From Eonycteris spelaea (lineage: Eukaryota; Chordata; Mammalia; Chiroptera; Pteropodidae): a stretch of DNA of 64,000 bases. This document shows positions 12,467 through 23,160 of this stretch, piece after piece (positions within the stretch are counted from its first letter, which is position 1; every line of letters starts with the position of its first letter). Position numbers and translations under genes: made by a program. A model generated the notes under the pieces. It saw only the letters and a program-made list of their open reading frames with translations. It did not search any database and was not told the DNA's origin. Location of the stretch: positions 7,954,501-8,018,500 of the forward strand of contig PUFA01000066.1 of NCBI GenBank assembly GCA_003508835.1, in the 5' to 3' direction.

Positions 12467-12508
12467 CAGGAGCCCCTAGGGTGACCAGGAGCCCCTAGGG
12501 TGACCAGG
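12467..12508. repeat. 19-bp exact tandem duplication
   Basis: The unit CAGGAGCCCCTAGGGTGAC occurs twice back to back without mismatch and is followed by a partial third start (CAGG). Confidence 0.95.
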
Positions 12509-13262
12509 CAAGTGCTCTGGGCCACCATAGCTCCTCAGAGATTCTCCAAAAAGTATGAGACCCCAAAATTAATAGGAACGTGTGCCTTCAAAGGCCCTGG
12601 GCAGAGTGGCCCCTCAGAATGATGTGACCTGCACACCGTCATCCCTTTTCCATCAAGGGCTGGTCAGGCCCTGGTGTCTGACGTGGCCCGTCATGTCAGC
12701 CGAGGGGCGTTTTGTTACAAACCAGAGAAGTGGTCATCAGGGTGTCGTTTCTCTAGGATTTTCCTGCTCCTTGTTTGTCATCTTAATTTTTTAGCCCGAG
12801 TGTTACCCCAGTTGTTGCTTGGCCGTTCATGTTATGGGGGGGGAGGGCAAACCCAGATGGCCTAAAATTTTTTTACTGGTGCACTCATTTTCTGGACACA
12901 GTTTTTTTTCTTTAAAAGTTTTCCCATGGTACTATCTTTTAAAAGAACAACTTCTATATTTTACAAGGTGGGGGTGATATCTGGACTACCAAATATCTCT
13001 TGGTTCTTTCAGTATGGAGCTTGGGCAATCATGAGGCAGAGAACCCTGCCTTCTCTATGTTGGGCAGGTATGCCTAATGCTGCATCTTGACACAGACTAC
13101 GTAGCCAGCATCTAAGCATCTCTGTGGTCCTCCAGAGAAGACCACAGTTAGGGTGTAGGGTGGAGCGGGAGTTTGAGCGTTAAGCCTGAGTGATATTTCC
13201 AACTGGGGCTGGCAATGTGCTTTAAATAATTGTGTTCTGATCATTTAGGTCTCTCTTTGTAG

Positions 13263-13344
13263 GGCATCTTTTATGACCAAGACTGTCCAGTACCAAAATG
13301 AGCTACATAAATTCCTAATCTGGGATACAGCTGGACAAGAACGA
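13263..13344 (+). CDS. RAB22A: RAB22A coding exon 3 (Ala40-Arg66)
   Basis: Rab22a is a small GTPase of early and recycling endosomes that recruits effectors when GTP-bound. This 82-nt exon follows the acceptor '...tctttgtag' and ends at the strong donor GTAAGT. It starts in phase with the last base of the Gly39 codon and encodes 27 residues: the second half of switch I, beta-strands 2-3 and the switch II entrance. The motif WDTAGQER is intact, with Asp60, Gly63 and the catalytic Gln64. Ser41 follows Ala40 in the Rab22/Rab31 'GASF' effector region. Residues match human Rab22a as I recall it. There is no frameshift. Exon 4 is 7.9 kb downstream and joins in phase 0. Confidence 0.97.
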
Positions 13345-13734
13345 GTAAGTCACTCTTTAATTTACTGTGCATTTTTCTGAGGTCCAAATTAAAGCTCCAA
13401 CTAGGCTGTCATTGTCCCCGTCACATCACGTTACTCTCTCTCTGTGCGCTGGGGACACGTGTATCTCCATTCGTGTAGACCAGCCTTTTTCTTTTCAATT
13501 AGAGCCACAGAGTCCACTGATGGGGAAGGTGATAATGGGCACTGAGGGCATTTTTATACTTTTTAGTGTCTTAAAGTAAATGTTGACTAACAGGCCTGAT
13601 GAAATCCTGCTCAGAGAGAACATTGTGTGTGATTTGGGGCTCCATCCTCCAGCAAAGGTATAAAAGAAATAGTGGTAAAAAGGAAGAGTTAAGCACATCT
13701 CATTTATAGCTGCCTTTTAAAAGCTAAAGAGGGA

Positions 13735-13830
13735 ACTTTACAGCATATAAAGTTTGAGATATAAGTGAAATGGATGAGCTAACACAGTGCCTGGCAATAG
13801 GTACTTAATAAATGCCTGATGATAAAATTG
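13735..13830 (+). repeat. MIR SINE 3' fragment
   Basis: The sense 3' end of MIR is readable: 'aacacagtgcctggcaataggtacttaataaatgcctga'. Confidence 0.8.
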
Positions 13831-15439
13831 TCCAAGATGGTTATCTGCTTAAGGAAGGGCCCGAACCAGGGTTGGGGGCTGGGCTGCAGCGTCACAGTGC
13901 GGAGTGGGATTTTGTGAAACCCACCCAGACCAGGCAGGAGTGGGGAGGTGGGAGGGAACAGACAGACTCCCGCCTGCTGCCTCCTTTGCCCCCAGCGGGC
14001 CCAACCTGTGATCTCCTCCTCGAGGTGTGTCTGGCAGCCACCCATTATTCAGCTGCTGTTTAATTTTGTTTTCAAACAGCACTATCAAAACAAAACATCT
14101 GATGGATGCACGGTGCTATCTTAAGCTCTTCAAAGTGTACCAGCAGTAATCAGGAGAAATAGCGTGTCATCACAGCCTTATCTAAGGCAGCCTGGGTGCT
14201 GTGCATGGTAACAGACAAATGGAGGAAAACAAAGCACGCCGCCATCGGCCCAGGCGTAGACACCACACATTTGTACAGATTTAACGTCTTAAGTTTGCCG
14301 TGTGTTGGGTTTTAGGTTTGGGTTGTTTTTAATGCTGGATGACATACCCTGTTTCCAATTACTCATCTAAGATACGTGCGCTCCGTCTCCCATCCCCCGC
14401 TCCTTGTACTTTGTGCTGTGCATCCAGAATGGAACATTGGGGACGGCTAGACCTTTAACCATCACTCTTCCCTCCTGCGGAAGGGGCGCTTCCCACACTG
14501 CCTTCCCGAACGTATCCGTAGACACAGCTCTGGTGTCTGTCTCGTGAGCCAAGAACTCGGTGTGCTCTCCATGCAGGCGATACACGTACCCTTTCAGCGA
14601 ATCCCAAGTTCCAATTACCCCTCCATGTATTTGATGATACAGCAAACCCTCATCATAAAGAATCATGCTGTGATATAGACTCCATCGTCCTTTGAATCAG
14701 CGCCTGTGCCCATATTCACAGTGATGTATAACATCTTTTTTTCCTAGACTATAAAGAAAGAATAACGCAAGGGTTTATGCCTGTCCCTTACTACTACCAT
14801 ATGTAGGATTCTGTTAAGTTTTGTAATTAGCTGCTTTGCCTGCCTCTTCTCCGTACTTCTGATCCACTCTGAACCAGGAGTACTTGCTCTGAGATGTGTG
14901 TCTGCCTCATGCCTACCCAAAGCGCGATCTCTTAGCCAGGGGCTCGCGCAGGGGATGTAAGTGAGGCCAGCAGGCAGGGCTCCAGAGCACTGACCAGCCA
15001 CCCCCGTGCTGGGCCCAGAGAGGGGCACCGGCTGCTGGCAGTCCAGCCAGCTGTCACCCAGCAGAGGACGCACCACGGTCTCCAGACACTGTGTTTGAGA
15101 GAAGCTAAACAGCTAACAGCTCGTCACAAATGGTTTGAGATGCTGTGAGCATCATCCAGGACACGTCTGCGAGCTCGTCGTGACGGCCAGTTTGTCCCAG
15201 GCCAGGCCTTCACGGCCCTGCCCGCGGCAGCCTCGGCTGGGTTCCCTGTGGCTCCCCCTGCCGCCGCTCGGCCTCACAGTGGACTGCACACAGTCCAGTG
15301 CGCCGTGCGCGTGCATGCCCTCATGCCCGGCGCTGGTGTCCCCTCTGCGTGGACTGCCCCTCCCTCCGTTAGCCTAGAAAACGCACCTCTGACGTCACCT
15401 CAGGGGGCGCCCCCGTGGTCCCTGCCATTCTCAGGTAAG

Positions 15440-16390
15440 TGCCCACATCGCCGTGTGCCGGTGCTGCTCAGACCCGGGGCCTCTGGCTCTTCCTTCCCTC
15501 TCCACTGCCACACTCTGCCTTCCGCAACCTTTACCTCCCGCCCACGTGTCCCTGTAGCCTTTGGCCGGTCTCCCTGCTTTTACTCTTCCCCGCCCGCCAC
15601 CGTACGTCCCTCTCCTGCAGGACCCAGCAGGATCTGGAGACATAGCCCAGACCCTGTCATCCTCCTGCTTCATGCCCGTCGGTGGCTCCCCACGGCCCCC
15701 GACAGCCAGACGCTGGGCAGAGGCCAGCAGAGCCCTGCACAGCCTGCTCTGCCTTCTCTCCTTGGCGCCCTGCTGGCCCATGTCCCTCCTACTGAGTCCC
15801 AACCCACAGCCACTGTCCTGGTCCTCAAACTCCGCCCACCAGGCCTTCACAGACACTGTTTCTTCTGCCAGAACTTTCTCTTCCCTCTTTTGGGTGCGTG
15901 GCTGGCTGGCTCCTTACCAGCTCTTGGCCTTGGCTTAAACGGTGCGCCCTTAGAGTCTGCCCTGACTGCATCCCAAGGCGGGGCCTAGTTCACTCCCCGT
16001 CACTGCCTCGCACTCACTTCCCTCGGGACCCTCATACAAGTTGCTGTTGGATATCTGTCCACTTGCCCTTATTGGCAGCTCTCACCGCAGACGGGGACAC
16101 AGTGTCTCGTTCACGGCTGTGTTCTCAGTGCCTCGCACGGTGCCTGACCTGGAGTGGATGCTCAGGTGTTGGTCGGACCAACCAGCAAATACAACCTTCA
16201 GCGTGTTTCTCCGTATCCCGAGCAGTCTTTGATTGCCCGCATCCACGGGAGCGCCCCTTGTTTCCTCGCTCGCTTATCTCCTGTTAGACTGTGAGCTCCT
16301 TGTGGGCAGCGACTGTCTTTCCATCTGTGCCCTCGGCCCCTGGCACACGATACTGATGCCAGTGGATTTCTATCACTGACTGCCAGCCCT
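15440..16390 (+). mobile_element. L2 LINE 3' region, sense (possibly two tails)
   Basis: GC-rich pyrimidine text runs in L2 sense order: 'ccaggccttcacagacactgtttcttctgccagaactttc', then 'tgcctcgcacggtgcctgacc' near 16130. A second tail follows at 16270-16375 ('tagactgtgagctccttgtgggcagcgactgtctttcc...ctggcaca'). The two tails suggest two adjacent copies. Long open frames here (up to 246 codons) do not follow the L2 protein and are GC-driven. Confidence 0.7.
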
Positions 16391-17494
16391 GCTTTGGCAC
16401 ACAGAAGGATAGAGCCTCTGCCTGCTTTACCGTGTGAGTATTGCATGCCTCAAAGTATAAATGTCTGATAATTGCATATTTATTCTTCTGTTCTCTGTAG
16501 TAATGAGATTCATCATGGAACCAAAAGTCATCAAAAAAATAAGCTCATTTTGATGAACTGACCAAACAGCCTCTCCATTTTGACCCCTGCTTTTGCCTAT
16601 TGCTGTTTGTTATTTTGACACCCGGGTTCTTTGTCTGATGGTCCAGTTGTGGTTAATTGAAGAGTGATTTCATTAAGTCAATGAAAGTGATTTTGGAGAA
16701 CTTCACACATGTCAGGCAAAGCCATCAATGGCAAGGGACTGGTGAAATGAAGAGAAAAGTGCTGACCGGGATGTGATCTAAGTGCTTCAGAAAACAACGA
16801 TTCGTGTCTCAGAGGGTCGAGAAGCCTAAGGGAACTGGTGGAGTCCTCAGATGTTGTTGTAAAACCACCCTTTTTATGTGGGGCTGGGAGAGTTAGAAAT
16901 GAAGTAAGAGAGCATATTGGACGAGCATAGAGTTTATCAGAAGAATCACAGGTCATCAGGCAACTTGGAGTCAGTGTCATTCAGGAAACCAGCTCCTGGG
17001 TGCAATAACAAACCTGAGTTTTTTCAAATACCAGACAAAATGAAACTTGTTTGCATAATTTTAAATTTATTTTCTCAAGATATAGCCTTTGTCAGGCCTT
17101 TTCGACCCTATTCTCTCTTCTTAATGAATTAAATTTTAATTTTTCCATCAATTATCCTTCACTAAAAAAGATTCCTACAATTGTACAGGGACCACGCACA
17201 AATAAGCGCCACAAATACATACCATAAATACACCACAGACGTGGCAACGACGTTTCGAATGCTCGTCTGTGGTCATACAAAAGTCAGCTGCTTGACCGAA
17301 GTCGAATAGACACTGCATCCAGCCCTTAAAGATTCGTGGTCCCGAATCTTGATGTGCTTTCTCCTGAGGACTGTGTCCAGGGCGAGAGCACCAGGAATGC
17401 ACAGATTCACGTGTTGTCACAGTAGTCGTGTGAGGAGTTGTTCCCGTGTTTAAAGTGAGGAACAAGTGTCGTAGCTTAGTGTCATCGAGAGCTA

Positions 17495-17711
17495 AGTTCG
17501 ACACCATGACCTGTGGCCAAATCCAGCCTGCTGCCCATTTTTGTAAACTAAGGTTTCCTGGAACAAACCACCACACTTGTTGGTGTGCGTATTATCTCCG
17601 ACTGCTTTCACTCGTCAGTCGTGGAGTTGCAGAGTCGGGACAAAGATCAAATGACCCACGAAAGCTAACACACTTATTTTAGGCTTTCCAGAGAAAGTTT
17701 GAAGACCACTG
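17495..17711. mobile_element. hAT-type DNA transposon relic
   Basis: It contains 'gtggccaaatccagcctgctgcccatttttgtaaa', 'ttcctggaacaa' and a final 'ggctttccagagaaagtttgaagaccactg', matching both halves of the family represented at 4409-4566. The divergent centre is about 80 nt. Confidence 0.7.
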
Positions 17712-18399
17712 ATTTTAGAGCCAGATTTGGAGCAGAGATGTGCTGATACGCTTTGAGTTTCTTTTTAAGCTGCCACCTTCTGTTCACTAAAAGACAGAAA
17801 GTTTCAGTGTCGGTCATGACAGAATGGCTTGTAATAGACTCACCATCCCACAAACAAAAATTATGTGTAAACTCTGGACAACACATTGAAAACTGCCTGA
17901 AGGCTCTGCCAAGCGGCCAGGTGCCGGCAGACTGATGGGAACTGCCTGGGGTGAGACTGGCGACTTGTGTTTTCCCTAGAGGGCCCTCCCCAGTCCACGT
18001 GGCACAGGGCAGCCAGGACTCGAGCGGAAAGCCATCTTGGTGGCTTGCGGCACTTGAGGATGTTTAAGGCTGCTAGAGCACCCGAAAAAAGAGGCCGATC
18101 TCAGAAAAGGTGAATCCAACCAGGTGGGAAGCCCTAGAATCTGCTTGTAAATCCCCTCAGGTCTTTGCCTGACCCCCAAATGGGGGAGACACTAAGGAGT
18201 GCGACAGAAAACAACAGCCAGCGTCCATGGGGCCGAGCAGGGGCGAGCAGGGGCTGGCCGCCGCCCGCCACAGGAGGGGGTCTGGGGCCAGAGTCCTGCG
18301 TGTGGAAGGAGTTGGAAAACGTCTCACGCTCCCACGGAAACGCTAGAACGAATAGAAATGCCAAAGCTGGAAGCCATAACGTCTAAAGTGAAAAGTCCA

Positions 18400-19420
18400 C
18401 TGGACAGGTGACCAAAATGAACCCATCAGAAGGCAGACAGTGGGAAACTAACAGTCTCCATTACACAGAGACAAATTCAAACAGTCTGACAATTGTGTAA
18501 CTGGAGACCCAGAAGGTATGAAGAGAAGAGGCCAGGGGCACAGAAACATATTTCTAGAAATAATGGCTGAAATTTTCCTAAATCTGGTGAAACATATCAA
18601 CTCACAAATCCGAGAAGTTCAGCAAACCCGTAAGTACAAAGAAAACCACATCTAGGTCTGTCATAGTCAAACTGCGGAAAACCCGAGTGGAAGAGAAAAG
18701 TCTTGAAAGTGGCAGCGATGACACACGTGCAGGGGAGCAGCAGTGTGAGGGGCGCTGACTCCCCGCAGAGCAGGGGGGCCAGAAGACCACGGCAGAAAAG
18801 GGCAGTCTGCCAGAATTACCCTTCAAAAATGGAGTCAAAGAAATGGCATTTTGAGAAAAATAAAAGCTCACAGGATTCAGCAGCGGCGGCCCCAGAAGGT
18901 TCTGGAGGCTGTAGAGGATGACACCGGATGGTAGCTCACATCCACAGGGAGAGAGAGTAACCGCTGGAAACGGCGAACATAAAAAACTTTTTTTCTTCTC
19001 AACTTATTTAAAAGACAACGGGCTATTTCACGCAAAAATTATAACATTTGTATAATTTGGATTGTAAAGCTAATAGTGTGTGCGGGTTTAAAACATTTGA
19101 CAACAGTAGCACATGAGAAGTGGGATAAAAACTGGTCTTTCACGAAGTTCTGACGCTTTCCCCGAGGAGGTGCATTGCAGACTCCGAGTAGACGGCGGGG
19201 AATGTGTACCGTAGCTGCAGGAGCAGCCACTTGGCAAAGTAACACAAGAAGGTACAGCTAAAAAGCCAAGGATTAATTTATTAAAATTACTAAAAATACT
19301 CAGTCAATGCAAAAGAGGGGGTACAGGAAGAACAGGGATTTTTTACCGGAAGAAACATGAAGCAGGCGGCAGACGTGGTATCCGTAAGACCGGATCTGTC
19401 AGTGAACGCGTGGGGCGTAG
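18400..19420 (+). mobile_element. Old L1 (L1M-like) fragment, sense
   Basis: 18560-18900 reads like internal L1M sequence ('cttgaaagtggcagcgatgaca', 'ggggccagaagaccacggcag', 'cagaattacccttcaaaaatgga'). 19020-19330 continues in order ('gcaaaaattataacatttgta', 'acatttgacaacagtagcaca', 'gcagactccgagta', 'aaaaatactcagtcaatgcaaaaga'). It is heavily decayed with no open frame. Confidence 0.7.
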
Positions 19421-20499
19421 AGGAGTGGGAATCCAGCGGAAAGGCAGAGGTCGTCAGGTGGGATCAGAACTCAGCCGCCCCGAGCTAGTGAGGGGAGGAT
19501 CGCCGTGGTAGACACAGAGGTGGCTTGAAAGAACGAGACTGGAGGAGGCCATCCTGTGCAGGTCACAGCAACAGAAAACCATTGCGGTCATGTCACTGTC
19601 AACAAACCCGATGTGAAGACAAGGATTGTTATCGAGGTGGAGAAGGGGCGTGACAAGAGCAGCATTAGGGGACTTGGAAGTGTTTTATGTCTTGGCGGGA
19701 TGGTATTCACATGGATGCATATATACACATGTCACTTTGTCGAAACATAAGCTCTTTTATCAAACTTAAGATCTTTGCACTTTATATGAATTTTGCTGTT
19801 CAAAGAAAAAACACATGTAAATGCTGTTGCCGGTATAATATCATCACGTGTGGAAGGTAATCCCAGAAACTCTGTTCTGCCTGTGTGCCCTGTCACCCTC
19901 GCCCGTGGGGTCCGGCCAGACCTGTCCACCCAGGATGCGGGTTCTCTTCCGCACGCCTTCTGGCTTGCGTTTGTTTTCTGCTTTGCTTTCTCTGTAACAC
20001 ATTGCCTTTGATTGGAAGTTACTGGGCTTTCACCCCAGAGGCAGGGCCTTTCTCCCAAGGACTAGTGAAGCTTTACAGGTGTGCACACCCGAGTCTGGCT
20101 TTAGGGTGGCATCAGCCTCCTCCAACAGTTCTTACTCATCTATTCACCAGTTCTCACTGACCTGCGGCATGCAGCGCTAAGCCCCAGAGAGAAATGTGGA
20201 GCTGACGGGCAGGCGGTCTTCCCCAGACAGTCACAGTCCCACCTGCTTCCGTTACGCTCAGGTTAATGAAGTTTAAAAGCCGAAGGTGAAGCCATTTGGA
20301 TGAGCAGCTGCAGCCTGTGTTTCTGTTTGTAAATCGTACCGGGCACCGGATGCTCACCTCTGGCGACAGTTCCTGCCTGCATTGGGGGTTAGCCACCAGA
20401 ACAGAGAGCGGGTGTGAGTACAGTAGAGTCACATTCTATGCGGGGGTCAGGTTTCACAGCTGGGGCTAAGACGAAGGTCAGGTCCAGGTGAAATTCTGA

Positions 20500-20910
20500 G
20501 TGAGGCGCCCCCAGCAGCACACACGCCTGCCCCGAGGAGAAGGTGGCGGCTGCGGGGGGAAGGAGCGTCATGTTTTCCGCCTCACACTCAGCGAGACAGC
20601 GGGCCCTAAGTCAGCCTTGCTGTGGAATTGTTCCTCTGCCTTGCCTGCCTTTCCTTCTCGCTGTGTGTCAGGTGGGGGCGGGAGGGGGGACAGGCGGGAG
20701 GAGCTGCGCACACAGGTAAATCCACGTCAGTGAAGCGGGACGCGGACCCGCATTGGGGATTCGCCGCCTGCACGGAGATGGCACAGCGAGTCGCAGACTC
20801 ACCCAAGCCGCGCGTGTGAACGCGGACGCAGTTCCGCCGCACACTCAGCATCGGGTCGCAGGGTTATCCCTACGACGCTCGGACCCGGCCGCCTGTCTGG
20901 AGAACGATGC
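20500..20910. promoter_or_regulatory. Intragenic CpG-dense patch in RAB22A intron 3
   Basis: About 400 nt just upstream of exon 4 is rich in GC and in CpG, especially 20740-20900. It has G-rich runs such as 'gtgggggcgggaggggggac' near 20672. It is not repeat-derived as far as I can see. It could be an alternative promoter, a regulatory island or a hotspot of GC-biased conversion; no TATA or initiator is evident. Confidence 0.45.
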
Positions 20911-21252
20911 ACAGCACAATTGTCATCTGCTTGGTAGTTTGGGCAGCCAAAGTTTAAAGGGCTGTTGAACGAATGAAGGGGGTGTTATAACACTGAGTTC
21001 GATGAAAAAGCCTTTTAGCTGCAGCAGTTGTTTATAGCCCCGTGTTTAATTCCTCCGAAACTGTTCTGAACTATCTTCCGGGAGGCGTTTCTGTGTCACA
21101 TTAAAAGTTGTTGCCTTTGGTCGTCACTGGTTCACGTGCTCTAAAGCATCACGTCATGTTCTTTGGCTTGAGAGAAAGATCACCTTTGTACAGGGATAAT
21201 GGGCTTGACAGTCTAGTAAAAGACACATTTAACCAGTTTTCCCAATTTTCTT

Positions 21253-21266
21253 CCCCCCCCCCCCCC
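21253..21266 (+). repeat. RAB22A: 14-C homopolymer in exon 4 acceptor
   Basis: Fourteen consecutive Cs followed by GCAG form the polypyrimidine tract and 3' splice site of exon 4. The surrounding Ts ('gttttcccaattttctt') lie further upstream. Confidence 0.95.
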
Positions 21267-21270
21267 GCAG

Positions 21271-21342
21271 TTCCGCGCCTTAGCGCCGATGTACTACCGA
21301 GGGTCGGCCGCGGCCATCATCGTCTACGACATCACGAAAGAG
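21271..21342 (+). CDS. RAB22A: RAB22A coding exon 4 (Phe67-Glu90)
   Basis: This 72-nt exon encodes 24 residues of switch II, helix 2 and beta-4: the [11 protein letters not shown] motif typical of Rab5-like GTPases, then the hydrophobic [12 protein letters not shown] strand. Acceptor CCCCGCAG and donor GTAAGA are in phase 0/0. The residues are unchanged from human Rab22a as I recall it. The codons are strikingly GC-ending (GCG, CCG, GCC, ATC, GTC, TAC, GAC, ACG), more so than in exons 3 or 5, although no amino acid changes. The next exon starts only 87 nt downstream. Confidence in identity is very high. Confidence 0.98.
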
Positions 21343-21429
21343 GTAAGACTGACAGGCCACGCGCTCGAGGCTGTTGCAGACGCGCTCGGCCGCTTAGCTC
21401 CCCGGTGGCTTTCCTCTCTTGTGTTGCAG
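21343..21429 (+). other. RAB22A: RAB22A intron 4, 87 nt, open in frame
   Basis: The intron begins GTAAGA and ends 'tcttgtgttgcag'. Its length is a multiple of three, and translation in the frame of exon 4 meets no stop, giving 29 codons (starting [10 protein letters not shown], ending SSLVLQ). Retention would therefore keep the Rab frame. It is CpG-rich. Confidence 0.93.
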
Positions 21430-21536
21430 GAGACGTTTTCGACATTAAAGAACTGGGTAAAAGAGCTTCGGCAGCACGGCCCCCCTAATATTGTAGTTGC
21501 CATCGCAGGAAATAAGTGTGATCTTATCGACGTGAG
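21430..21536 (+). CDS. RAB22A: RAB22A coding exon 5 (Glu91-Val125, Arg126 split)
   Basis: This 107-nt exon encodes helix 3, beta-5 and the G4 guanine-specificity motif NKCDL (Asn118, Lys119, Asp121), which contacts the guanine base. Acceptor 'gtgttgcag' and donor GTAAGT are both canonical. The exon ends after the first two bases (AG) of Arg126. All 35 complete residues agree with the human protein as I recall it. The frame is contiguous with exon 4, so the two exons plus intron 4 read as one open frame of 84 codons ending at the donor TAA. Confidence 0.98.
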
Positions 21537-22118
21537 GTAAGTTACAAGACCAGGAGGTGACAGTGCTGATCACGTGTCCCTTTTCTCACCAAGCAATATC
21601 CATTATAAGAGTCGTGCTTTCATTTTATCTCTGACACTAAAAAATTCCTTTCCGTCATCTGGTTGGAGTCCTGATGTTTCAAAGTAAAGACTTGAGGCAT
21701 TCGGAGCTGAGGAGAGGACGTATCAGACAGGCATGTCAGTCATATTGAATTTGACGTTATCTGAGATTAGCGTAGCTCCCAGCTCCCATGACGCAGGACC
21801 CTTGGATGGGAAGCGTATTTTTAGAAAAGCGTAATTATTGGCAATTTGTTTGGGCCACTTTCATAATTCTTAAAGGCTCGAGTTTTGGGGCCAAAGAAAC
21901 CCTGCTCCCCCTGACCGTCCCGCTGGACACACAGCCCGCAGCGCAGTCCCTTCTGTGCGCCCATGGGCGCGGTATTCCTGGGAGGACCGCATGCCAGGGC
22001 TTCACCAGCTGTCCGTGATCCCCTTTGTCACCGTGACTCTGACGAATTACCGCGCAGGTGGGGGTAACAGCACGCTCGTGACGGGTGGAGTTTCTGATTT
22101 GCGATTGTTGCCTTCCAG
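21537..22118 (+). other. RAB22A: RAB22A intron 5
   Basis: The 582-nt intron runs from GTAAGT to 'ttgccttccag'. I recognise no repeats. The frame closes at once with TAA inside the donor. Confidence 0.9.
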
Positions 22119-22228
22119 AGAAGTCATGGAGCGAGACGCTAAGGACTACGCCGACTCCATCCATGCGGTTTTTGTAGAGACCAGCGCAAAAAATGCCATA
22201 AACATAAATGAGCTCTTTATAGAAATTA
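22119..22228 (+). CDS. RAB22A: RAB22A coding exon 6 (Arg126 split to Ile162)
   Basis: This 110-nt exon encodes helix 4, beta-6 and the G5 motif ETSAK (146-150), then helix 5 up to ELFIEI. Acceptor 'ccttccag' and donor GTGAGT fit. The exon ends with the first base of Ser163, and GTGAGT is preferred over the alternative one base later because it restores AGT-CGA with exon 7. Residue 143 is Val where human has Ile, a conservative change. Nothing is disrupted. Confidence 0.98.
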
Positions 22229-22764
22229 GTGAGTATCCCTGTGCCTTCTGGGTTTCCTCTGTGCAGAGCAACTTAAACCACTTATCTTGCTGGGTAGAGA
22301 ATTATCTCCCGTATGCGGAGAAGCCTAGTCTCCGATACTGTTCTCAGCAGACCGAGAGTGTAAGTGACAGCAGTTTTCATGTCCGGTCATAATGGCGGGA
22401 GAGCTGCCTGCCACCTGATGACCACGGCCCTTCTATTAAGACTGTCGTTGCTAAATAAATAACGCACAGGCCCCGTGCCCCTGGGAGCTGTTCTCTCCCC
22501 CTTCCACTCTTTGTACGTGTTTCAAGTAGTCGTCCAAAGTCATGAAAATGAACAAAATAAATAAGGGGAAATGAAATGCCTTTCGAACTGCACTGTAGAA
22601 GATCCTCAAAAATTATTAATACTAAGAGAGTAAAAGATGAGACCCAGTTTCCTACCCGTCCTCCCTCCCTGCCCAGCAGTTAATACAGTGACCCTGGATG
22701 GGAGGGGCTGCTGGTACCTTTGGGATCCTTACAGATTGTATCCGCGTTTATTCATTTCATTCAA

Positions 22765-23160
22765 ATTGATCAGAATGTGTACTGAGAACCGTTCCAGGCC
22801 CAGGGGAGACGCGGCCCTGCTCTCCCAGAGCTGATTCCGCTGCATGAGACCGACAGTGGGCACGAGATCAGTAAGGTCCCTTCAGATGATGAGCAGAGAC
22901 AGGAGGAGAACAGCAGGGTGACGTGAGAGAGGGTCCGCAGGTGGTCGGGGTAGAGGCCTCTGCTGGGAGGTGGCATTGGAGCTGAGACCCAGGAGAGCTG
23001 GCCTGGGACTCGTGGGGATGGAGCGCACCAAACTCCAGACAGAGCCATGGAGAACGATCGGGGCGCGGGCAACGTACTCGGGCCCATCTGGGTGAGAGGC
23101 GAGGTTGCCGAGGCCAGAATGGCACTGGCATCGTGGAAAGGCGCAGGCGTGAGCTCCAGT
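22765..23160 (-). mobile_element. L2 LINE, antisense
   Basis: The plus strand reads as reverse-complement L2: 'ctgagaaccgttccaggcccaggggaga', 'gctctcccagagctga', 'gaggcctctgctgggaggtggcattggagctgagaccc'. Confidence 0.8.

Larger units (their letters stand above)
13345..21270 (+). other. RAB22A: RAB22A intron 3
   Basis: The 7.9 kb intron begins GTAAGT and ends in fourteen Cs followed by GCAG. It holds a MIR tail near 13750, L2 sequence at 15440-16390, a hAT relic at 17495-17711, an L1 piece at 18400-19420 and a CpG-dense patch at 20500-20910. The segments 13840-15430, 16400-17490 and 19430-20490 contain nothing I can name. Confidence 0.9.

Noticed and set aside
1..13262. Possible RAB22A exon 2 (P-loop GDTGVGKSS) in the left part
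   Set aside because: I found no sequence encoding the P-loop or the NPTIG segment, so exon 2 must lie left of the window.
13367..13579. 70-codon frame right after exon 3
   Set aside because: It begins inside intron 3 beyond a canonical GTAAGT donor and has no Rab sequence.
15248..15988. 246-codon open frame on the plus strand
   Set aside because: It lies in GC-rich L2-derived sequence with overlapping open frames on both strands, no recognisable domain, and does not follow the L2 protein.
22229..22230. Alternative exon 6 donor one base later (ATTAGT then GAGTAT)
   Set aside because: It lacks a GT donor, and only the GTGAGT site at 22229 restores Ser163-Arg164 in frame with exon 7.
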